From: JACKII01 sp965202745
GTDB lineage: Bacteria; Pseudomonadota; Alphaproteobacteria; Bin95
Direction of reading: 5' to 3'
Length of the DNA stretch: 64,000 nucleotides
NCBI GenBank assembly: GCA_965202745.1
Contig: CBDBCB010000003.1
Span: forward strand, 1 to 64,000
Under the pieces are notes generated by a model. It saw nothing but the letters and a program-made list of their open reading frames with translations. It did not search any database and had not been told where the DNA came from. Shown here in pieces: positions 58,431 through 64,000 of this stretch. A program made the translations under genes and the position numbers. The stretch's first letter is position 1; each line of letters begins with the position of its first letter.

Positions 58431-59215
58431 GGCCCAATCCCGTTCTTGAGGCCTGGAAGGCAGGCAAGGCCATCGTCAACGGCTGGTGTGCGATCCCGTC
58501 CAGCTTTTCCGCTGAAGTCATGGCGCACCAGGACTGGGACGCCATCACTGTGGACTGCCAGCACGGCCTTATCGACTATATCGACGCCGTGCACATGTTC
58601 CAGGCGATCTCCACCACGTCGAAGCCACCGATGGCGCGCGTGCCGTGGAACGATCCGGCAGCGATCATGAAGCTTCTGGATGCCGGCGCCCAAGGCATCA
58701 TCGCCCCCATGATTAACAGCCGCGAGGAATGCGAACAGTTCGTCGGCACCGTGAAGTATCCGCCGATCGGATACCGCTCCAACGGCCCGATACGGGCGGT
58801 GCTGTATTCCGGCAGCGATTATGTCAAGCAAGCCAACGACACGATCCTGGCCATTGCCATGATTGAAACCGACAAAGCGATCCAGAACCTGGATGAGATC
58901 CTGACCACTCCGGGACTGGACGGGATCTATATCGGTCCCAGTGACCTGGCACTCAGCTATGGCCGCGCGCCGGTGCTCGATCCGACCGACCAGTTCGTCT
59001 ACGACAAGATGATGGAAGTTCTGGCGGGCTGCAAAAAGCATGGCGTGCCTGCCGGTCTGCATTGCGGCAGTGCCGAGTTCGCACTGCGCATGATCGAAGA
59101 GGGCTTCCTGCTAACCACCATCGCCAATGACAGCCGCATGATGGTCATCGGCTGCCAGCAGGAGCTGGGCAAGATGAAAGTGGGCGTCAAACGCGAGAGC
59201 GGCAGCCCTTACTAA
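58427..59215 (+). CDS. HpcH/HpaI family aldolase
   Basis: 262 residues. VNGWCAIPSSFSAEVMAHQDWDAITVDCQHGLIDY contains the catalytic His and is here split by short loops, followed by ARVPWNDPAAIMKLLDAGAQGIIAPMINS with the base Arg, IAMIETDKAIQNLDEI (metal Glu) and GIYIGPSDLALSYG (metal Asp). These class II aldolases cleave 2-keto-3-deoxy or 4-hydroxy-2-oxo acids to pyruvate or glyoxylate-type products. Coupled with the upstream dehydrogenase, which could reduce or supply the 2-oxo acid. Confidence 0.92.
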   Translation: MRPNPVLEAWKAGKAIVNGWCAIPSSFSAEVMAHQDWDAITVDCQHGLIDYIDAVHMFQAISTTSKPPMARVPWNDPAAIMKLLDAGAQGIIAPMINSREECEQFVGTVKYPPIGYRSNGPIRAVLYSGSDYVKQANDTILAIAMIETDKAIQNLDEILTTPGLDGIYIGPSDLALSYGRAPVLDPTDQFVYDKMMEVLAGCKKHGVPAGLHCGSAEFALRMIEEGFLLTTIANDSRMMVIGCQQELGKMKVGVKRESGSPY

Positions 59216-59226
59216 TGAGCTTGACG

Positions 59227-59263
59227 CGCGTGAGGCGGTTTCCGCTGCCTCACGCGGTCTTTT
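59227..59263 (+). terminator. Rho-independent terminator of the aldolase operon
   Basis: CGCGTGAGGC (59227-59236), a 10-base loop, GCCTCACGCG (59247-59256), then GTCTTTT. It overlaps the 3' end of the convergent PAS gene. Confidence 0.8.
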
Positions 59264-59678
59264 GCGCCTCGTTTAGGGCCTGTTGCAGGCGTCTACGTTC
59301 TTCGAAATCCGCGGTTACGTCGCGAATGATGGAGGCCATGCCGGCCATTGCCCCCGTGGCGGTGTGCAGCGGTATGATCGAGAACTGAATAGACAGGCGC
59401 TGACCGTCCCTGTGCAGGGCGGGCACGGAAAGTAACTCGCCTGCGCCGTAAACTGTTCTGCCCGTGCGCATTGTCTCGCGGTAGCCGGCCCAGTGCCGGG
59501 CGCGCTGCTTCTCCGGAATAATCAGGTCGAGCAATTGGCCGAGAGCCTCCGCGGCGCTGAAACCGAAAATCCGCTCTGCACCAGCGTTCCAATGACGGAT
59601 AACGCCATCCGCATCGCTGACGAGCAATGCATCTGACATACCGTTCAGCAGGGTTTCGGCGAGATTGTCCAAAATCAT
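59250..59678 (-). CDS. PAS-domain protein
   Basis: 142 residues from ATG 59678, chosen for AAGGA six bases upstream; ATG 59801 would add 41 residues with no clear fold. One PAS domain: LLNGMSDALLVSDADGVIRHWN, AGAERIFGFSAAEALGQLLDLIIP and LHRDGQRLSIQFSIIPLHTATGAM split by turns, then a PAC-like IIRDVTADFEERRRLQQAL helix. No kinase, cyclase or DNA-binding output domain is attached, so it is a single-domain sensor or a partner protein. The ligand is not predictable. Confidence 0.78.
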   Translation of the reverse strand: MILDNLAETLLNGMSDALLVSDADGVIRHWNAGAERIFGFSAAEALGQLLDLIIPEKQRARHWAGYRETMRTGRTVYGAGELLSVPALHRDGQRLSIQFSIIPLHTATGAMAGMASIIRDVTADFEERRRLQQALNEAQKTA

Positions 59679-59896
59679 GCGGTTTCCTTCGCTCGCAACC
59701 GGTGTTTGTGCCTCGGTGCTTGCCCAGGAATAGCCCCTGAATGCCAACTCATGCGCATAGCAAACCGGCGAGGCGAAACTGCGATGGGGTTCATCATTCA
59801 TAGGCGGGCTTCTCTTCCAGACATACAAGGAAGCCCGGCCTCAGCTCGGGCGGCTTAATTTCGCGTTCTGGATTCGAAGTTCCTGATTGCTGAAGG

Positions 59897-61030
59897 CTAT
59901 CTCACTTGCCGGAAGCAAGTGCGGACCTCTTCCACGAAGGCGTCCGGCACCTCAAAGGCGGCGAAGTGGCCGCCTTTGTCGCGCTCGCCCCAATGGATGA
60001 TGTTCTTAAACCGCGTCTCCGCCCAGCGGCGGGAGGAATAGGAGATGTCGTGCGGAAAGATGGTGTAGCCCATTGGCACGCTGACCGGGTCCTGTTTCGA
60101 GCGCCGGAAGCTCTGCCAATAGAGGCGGGCAGATGAGGTTGCGCTGTTGGTCAGCCAGTAGATCGAGACATTGGCCAGGATCTCATCGCGGGAGAGCACA
60201 TTCTCCGGATGGCCATCGCAATCCATCCAGGCCCAGAACTTCTCTACGATCCAAGCACACTGCCCGGACGGTGAATCCGCTAGGCCGTATCCCACCGTCT
60301 GGGGCCGGGTGGAATGCTGCTTAGAATAACCACTGTCCCAGTCGTTGTAATATTTGAGCTTCTTGGCGGCGGTCTGCTCCGACTCGGTCATTTGGTCGGG
60401 GGGCGTGGTCGGCCGCACCATCAGCATGTTCAGGTGGATGCCCGCGCAATGCTCCGGATCCTGCGCGCCGATGCAGCCGGTGACGGCAGAGCCCCAGTCG
60501 CCGCCCTGCGCGACGTAGCGCTCGTAGCCCAGCCTGGCCATCAGCTTCGCCCACGCCTCGCCGATCTTCTCCACACCCCAGCCGGGACCGGTGGGTTTGC
60601 CGGACCAGCCATAACCTTGCAGCGAGGGAGCGACGACGTGGAAGGCGTCCTCCGCCGTACCGCCATGGGCGGTGGGGTTGGTCAGCGCATCGATGACCTT
60701 GTGGAACTCCAGCACGCTTCCCGGCCAGCCATGGGTTAGCACCAGAGGCATGGCGTTCTCATGGGGAGACTTCACATACAGGAAGTGAATGTCGACGCCA
60801 TCGATCTCCGTCAAGAATTGCGGCCACGCATTGAGTTTCTTCTCCCATGGCCGCCAATCGAAACTCTCCGCCCAATAGCCACAGAGTTCCTGCGTATAAG
60901 CGAGCGGCACGCCCTGGGACCAGTCCTCGACAACCTCTTTCTCCGGCCACCGTGTCGCCCGGAGACGGCGACGGAGGTCGTCAAGGTCAGCTTCGGGCAC
61001 ATCGATGCGGAAGGGGCGAATGGCGGTCAT
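59897..61030 (-). CDS. Epoxide hydrolase family protein (EHN domain)
   Basis: 377 residues. The N-terminal EHN domain (FRIDVPEADLDDLRRRLRATRWP) precedes an alpha/beta-hydrolase core: LVLTHGWPGSVLEFHKVID (oxyanion HGWP), AQGGDWGSAVTGCIGAQ (nucleophile Asp), a lid with Tyr residues, and HWGERDKGGHFAAFEVPDAF (catalytic His in GGHF). Matches the microsomal/juvenile-hormone type of epoxide hydrolases converting epoxides to diols. Intact and monocistronic. Confidence 0.92.
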   Translation of the reverse strand: MTAIRPFRIDVPEADLDDLRRRLRATRWPEKEVVEDWSQGVPLAYTQELCGYWAESFDWRPWEKKLNAWPQFLTEIDGVDIHFLYVKSPHENAMPLVLTHGWPGSVLEFHKVIDALTNPTAHGGTAEDAFHVVAPSLQGYGWSGKPTGPGWGVEKIGEAWAKLMARLGYERYVAQGGDWGSAVTGCIGAQDPEHCAGIHLNMLMVRPTTPPDQMTESEQTAAKKLKYYNDWDSGYSKQHSTRPQTVGYGLADSPSGQCAWIVEKFWAWMDCDGHPENVLSRDEILANVSIYWLTNSATSSARLYWQSFRRSKQDPVSVPMGYTIFPHDISYSSRRWAETRFKNIIHWGERDKGGHFAAFEVPDAFVEEVRTCFRQVR

Positions 61031-61161
61031 GGTGTGTATCTCTCAAAAACCGAGCCCCGGAACTGAACAGCAGTGTCCGAGGTCTCCTTAAGGCGGATTC
61101 CTAAACGGAGGGAGATCCCGGATGGCGCTCGCGCGTCTCCGGGACACGGTGCTTTAGGCGA

Positions 61162-62370
61162 TCAAAAACTCTCCAGCCGCTGATGCTCCGGCACGTTCAG
61201 CTTGAAGCACTTGGCGGCGTTCAGGCCGAGGATTTTGGCGCGCTGCTTGTCGTTCAGCATGCCCATTGTGCGCTCGATCGCTTCGGAGGAATGGGGCCAG
61301 GTGCCTTCATGGTGCGGATAGTCATTGGCCCAGCAGAAGTTGTCCATCAGACGCCAGTCCTCCGCGAGGGTCAGGCCCGACGGGTCTTCCTGGAAGGTGG
61401 CAAAGCCGTTCCGGCGGAAATACTCGGATGGCAGCATGTCCAGCTTCGGACGCACCCACATGTGATGCTTGCGGTAGGCCTCGTCCATCGCATCCATCAG
61501 CCAGGGGACCCAGCCAATGCCTGCCTCGACGGTCGCAAAGCGCAGGTTCGGGAAACGCGCAAGCACGCCGGACGCGCAGAGGTTCGCCACCGGCTCAATG
61601 GTCGGTGCCAGCGAGTGGGTGACGTAGTTAACGATCGCGCCGCCATTGCCCCTGGCCGCCCGCGGGTCGCGGCCGGTGGAGACGTGGAAGGTCATGGTCA
61701 GGTCGGCCTCTTGAATCAAGGCCCACATGGGATCGAAATGCGGCAGGTTGTAGTTGACGTGGTCCACATCATGGCCGCCCCAGATCGGCTTGCACGGCAG
61801 GGAAAGCGTGGTGAAACCCATCTTAGCCACCCGCGTGATCTCCGCCATAGCGCAGTCCAGGTCACCAGTAGCGATAGCCGCAACCGGATGCATTGCCTGG
61901 CCATAACTGGTGAACTGCTCATGTGCCCAGTCGTTCCAGACGGCACACTGCGCCGACGAGAAAATCGGGTCCGGCGTCGCCCATATAGCCAGGCCCTTGT
62001 TCGGAAAGATAATCTCGACGTCGATGCCGTCCTTGCCATTGTCCGCCATGCGGTCGGCGGGATCAGCGCCGGCTTTGGAGCGGACCCAATCCTCGCCCTC
62101 AAAACTCATGACGCGCACGCGGTCCGGGCGGTAACCCTCGCAATAGCGCCACTGCACGCCGTCAGCATCGGTCTCTATCCGGGGCACGCGGTCGAGATAT
62201 TTCTTATCGATGCGCTTCACCCAGAGGTCCGGCGGCTCGTTCGCATGACAGTCGGTGGAGACCATAAAATACTTGTTCGGATCGCCTGCCCGCGCGGTGC
62301 GGCTCCAGCCCTCAGCGCCTGGCGTTTCGAGGCGCCAGAGGTTTTCCTCATTAATGGCAACGTCGTTCAC
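61162..62370 (-). CDS. Amidohydrolase family protein (amidohydrolase 2 type)
   Basis: 402 residues from GTG 62370, preferred because AAAGGAG lies seven bases upstream; a longer frame to 62451 adds no domain. YFMVSTDCHANEPPDLWVKRI carries the metal-binding DxHxxE-like start, RVMSFEGEDW and TMTFHVSTGRD the middle His, and FCWANDYPHHEGTWPHSSEAI the C-terminal Asp-x-x-His region. This is the Amidohydro_2 family of decarboxylases and hydrolases acting on aromatic acids. Intact. Confidence 0.88.
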   Translation of the reverse strand: MNDVAINEENLWRLETPGAEGWSRTARAGDPNKYFMVSTDCHANEPPDLWVKRIDKKYLDRVPRIETDADGVQWRYCEGYRPDRVRVMSFEGEDWVRSKAGADPADRMADNGKDGIDVEIIFPNKGLAIWATPDPIFSSAQCAVWNDWAHEQFTSYGQAMHPVAAIATGDLDCAMAEITRVAKMGFTTLSLPCKPIWGGHDVDHVNYNLPHFDPMWALIQEADLTMTFHVSTGRDPRAARGNGGAIVNYVTHSLAPTIEPVANLCASGVLARFPNLRFATVEAGIGWVPWLMDAMDEAYRKHHMWVRPKLDMLPSEYFRRNGFATFQEDPSGLTLAEDWRLMDNFCWANDYPHHEGTWPHSSEAIERTMGMLNDKQRAKILGLNAAKCFKLNVPEHQRLESF

Positions 62371-62603
62371 GGGAGTCTCCTTTCCATTGTTTTCCACTTT
62401 GTGGAAACCGTAGCGGAGCGGCGGCGTTGTTGCCAAGACTTTCCTCGGCACAAAGGCAGGGATGCGCTTGTGGTGTCATTGGGCGCTATTCAGGAAAGTC
62501 GTTATGGCCCAGCCGGCGGGATCGGCGTCGAGGCCGCAGATTTTTGCGATAGGCGCACAAAAAAGCCGTCCCCGCAACCAGAAAACTCAGTGGATACCGG
62601 ATC

Positions 62604-63782
62604 CTAGCTAGCCGTCGGTACTAAGCCCTCAATCTCTGCCTCGCCGTAACCGACTTCGCGCAAGACCTCCGCCGTGTGCTCGCCCAGGCCAGGTGCGCCG
62701 TGGCGGTATTCCGGCGTAGTGCCTTCGAAGCGCGCGGCGTTGCGGGTCTGGCGCAGGCGTCCGGCGGCGGGGTGATCGTGCTCGACGATGATTTCGTTCG
62801 CCAGCACCTGCTCGTTATGGATCATGTCCTTGCGGTGCAGAACGGGTGCGCAGGGCACACCGGCCTCGTCCAGGATCGTAAGCCATTCGGCGTTAGAGCG
62901 GTTGATCATGGCCGACTGGATCAACTCCAGCCGCGCATCAATGTTCAGATCACGCAGCGCCGTGGTGGCAAAGCGTTCGTCGTCTATCCATTCCGGATTG
63001 CCGGACGCCCGGCAGAAAGCCTGCCATTGCGGATTGGTCATAGTGGAGACAGCCATATGGCCATCCGTGGTCTCGTAGATCAGATCGAGGAAGCTTGCCG
63101 CCCGCTGGATACTGACCTCCCTGTCCACATAGGTCTGGGAACCCATGTCGCTGGACCATAAAAAGGCGACAATCGCGTCCAGCATGGAAAGACGGATGTG
63201 CTGCCCCTCGCCTGTCTTGGCGCGGGCCAGCAGACCGGCGGTAATCGCCTGCGCAGCGGTCAGCGCCGTCACCTTGTCCGGCACAATGGTGCGGATCAGC
63301 CGTGGCCGGCGCTCGTCGGCGCCGCCCTGGACCGAACACAAGCCCGAAAGGGCCTGGATGATAGGGTCATAGACCGGCTTGTGGCTCCAGGGTCCCTTCT
63401 CGCCAAAGCCGCTGATTGAGACGTAGACGATGTCGGGGCGGACCGCCTTGATATCTTCAAATCCCAGTCCCAGCCGTTCCATGACGCCGGGGCGGAAGTT
63501 TTGCACCAGCGCGTCACAAGTGGCGGCGATTTTCTTAACAGTTTCAATCGCTTCCGGCTGTTTCAGGTCAAGGGTGACCGAGCGTTTGTTACGATTATTG
63601 TTGAGAAAGCTGGCTGAGAGCCCGCCGGACTGATTGCCCGCCGAGCGGGTGAAGTCACCGGAGCCCGGTGGCTCCAGCTTGATCACATCCGCACCCTGGT
63701 CGGCCAGGATCATGGTCGCGAACGGGCCGCTGATTACGGCGGAAAGATCGAGAATACGGTAACCGTCAAGCGGGCCGGGCAT
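62604..63782 (-). CDS. CaiB/BaiF family CoA transferase
   Basis: 392 residues. PLDGYRILDLSAVISGPFATMILADQGADVIKLEPPGSGD is the family N-terminus (here split for length), followed by NNNRNKRSVTLDLK, LVQNFRPGVMERLGLG, YDPIIQALSGLCSVQGG and EGQHIRLSMLDAIVAFLW. Class III enzymes move CoA between carboxylic acids during degradation of carnitine, oxalate or aromatic acids. Likely works with the acyl-CoA genes of the window; donor and acceptor are unknown. Intact. Confidence 0.93.
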   Translation of the reverse strand: MPGPLDGYRILDLSAVISGPFATMILADQGADVIKLEPPGSGDFTRSAGNQSGGLSASFLNNNRNKRSVTLDLKQPEAIETVKKIAATCDALVQNFRPGVMERLGLGFEDIKAVRPDIVYVSISGFGEKGPWSHKPVYDPIIQALSGLCSVQGGADERRPRLIRTIVPDKVTALTAAQAITAGLLARAKTGEGQHIRLSMLDAIVAFLWSSDMGSQTYVDREVSIQRAASFLDLIYETTDGHMAVSTMTNPQWQAFCRASGNPEWIDDERFATTALRDLNIDARLELIQSAMINRSNAEWLTILDEAGVPCAPVLHRKDMIHNEQVLANEIIVEHDHPAAGRLRQTRNAARFEGTTPEYRHGAPGLGEHTAEVLREVGYGEAEIEGLVPTAS

Positions 63783-63894
63783 GGGGGCAGCCTCCAGGAT
63801 TTGTTCATTGCCAGAAAGCTAGCTGCAAGAGCCGGAAAAAACCAGATTCCCCCGCGCAAAGGCTTGTTGCACGGGGGAGTGGCCCACGGCTGAT

Positions 63895-63977
63895 CGTGGT
63901 TCGATCAAACCACTCTTTACACTATGTTGGTGGTTCGATGGAAACGGATGGGTACCATCCGTTTCCATCGAACCACT
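63895..63977 (+). repeat. Palindromic dispersed repeat, copy 3
   Basis: Arms 63930-63951 and 63955-63976 pair perfectly over 22 bp (core TGGTTCGATGGAAACGG) with loop GTA. CGTGGTTCGATC just before (from 63895) is a partial extra arm. The same arm occurs in 23464-23545 and 28708-28820. Confidence 0.8.
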
Positions 63978-64000
63978 AGGAAGCAATGCTAGCCAACGTC

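Noticed and set aside
61183..62607. 474-codon open frame on the plus strand
   Set aside because: It is antisense to the amidohydrolase gene, which has clear metal-binding motifs and a ribosome site; the antisense translation shows no family motif.

Overview
The window looks like a chromosomal segment of a GC-rich alphaproteobacterium, probably Rhodospirillales-like. Evidence is the DUF2794 gene (a family I know from Alphaproteobacteria), the yfgM-like / bamB / der gene order, high GC with many GTG/TTG starts, and a catabolic gene set typical of free-living or marine heterotrophs (CaiB/BaiF, acyl-CoA dehydrogenase, PhyH and TauD dioxygenases, amidohydrolases, HpcH/HpaI aldolase). This assignment is inference; no rRNA or tRNA gene is visible.

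Layout. 1-6.4 kb: minus-strand catabolic genes (peptide-type ABC substrate-binding protein, crotonase, SDR), a truncated arylsulfotransferase-like gene next to an IS481 fragment, then a frameshifted isopropylmalate-dehydrogenase-like gene, a NIPSNAP gene and a small lipoprotein. 6.67-13.99 kb: two IS1595-type transposons lying end to end. Each carries a DNA methyltransferase fused to a PD-(D/E)XK-type nuclease domain as cargo, the second with a single-TRD specificity subunit as well. The second element is itself interrupted by an IS3-family insertion. 14-25 kb: katG, a CoA-binding protein, an RTX-like gene, a broken SAF-domain oxidoreductase, an NRPS-like A-T-TE gene with a perfect in-frame 126-bp tandem duplication, an LLM oxidoreductase, a nitroreductase and an M19 dipeptidase. 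25.3-29.4 kb: conserved core (der, bamB, yfgM-like, DUF2794). 29.7-34.3 kb: a DUF4347 surface protein and an SDR, both cut by a rearranged IS256 element that holds a second IS3 copy. 34.3-51 kb: uvrB, then many broken accessory genes (porin, ECF sigma factor, enolase-superfamily enzyme, amidase, APC permease, LysE exporter) mixed with intact dioxygenases, a carotenoid oxygenase and a complete IS481 copy. 51-63.8 kb: intact catabolic genes (UspA, Asp/Glu-racemase-superfamily enzyme, hydantoinase A, acyl-CoA dehydrogenase, MFS, hydroxyacid dehydrogenase + HpcH/HpaI aldolase, PAS protein, epoxide hydrolase, amidohydrolase, CaiB/BaiF).

Two themes cross the window. First, mobile DNA: IS1595 (two elements), IS3 (two near-identical 1231-bp copies), IS481 (one full, one fragment), IS256 remnants and at least two families of palindromic dispersed repeats. 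Second, many accessory genes carry single frameshifts, often in homopolymers, or in-frame stops, while core genes are intact. This could be real erosion or indel errors in the sequence; the sequence alone cannot decide, so such genes are listed as pseudogenes with the break position.

The best candidate for an undescribed system is the transposon at 9070-13989: matching 23-bp terminal inverted repeats enclose a transposase, an S-like subunit and a nuclease-methyltransferase fusion in overlapping reading frames, that is, a compact BcgI-like restriction-modification module apparently moved as IS1595 cargo.
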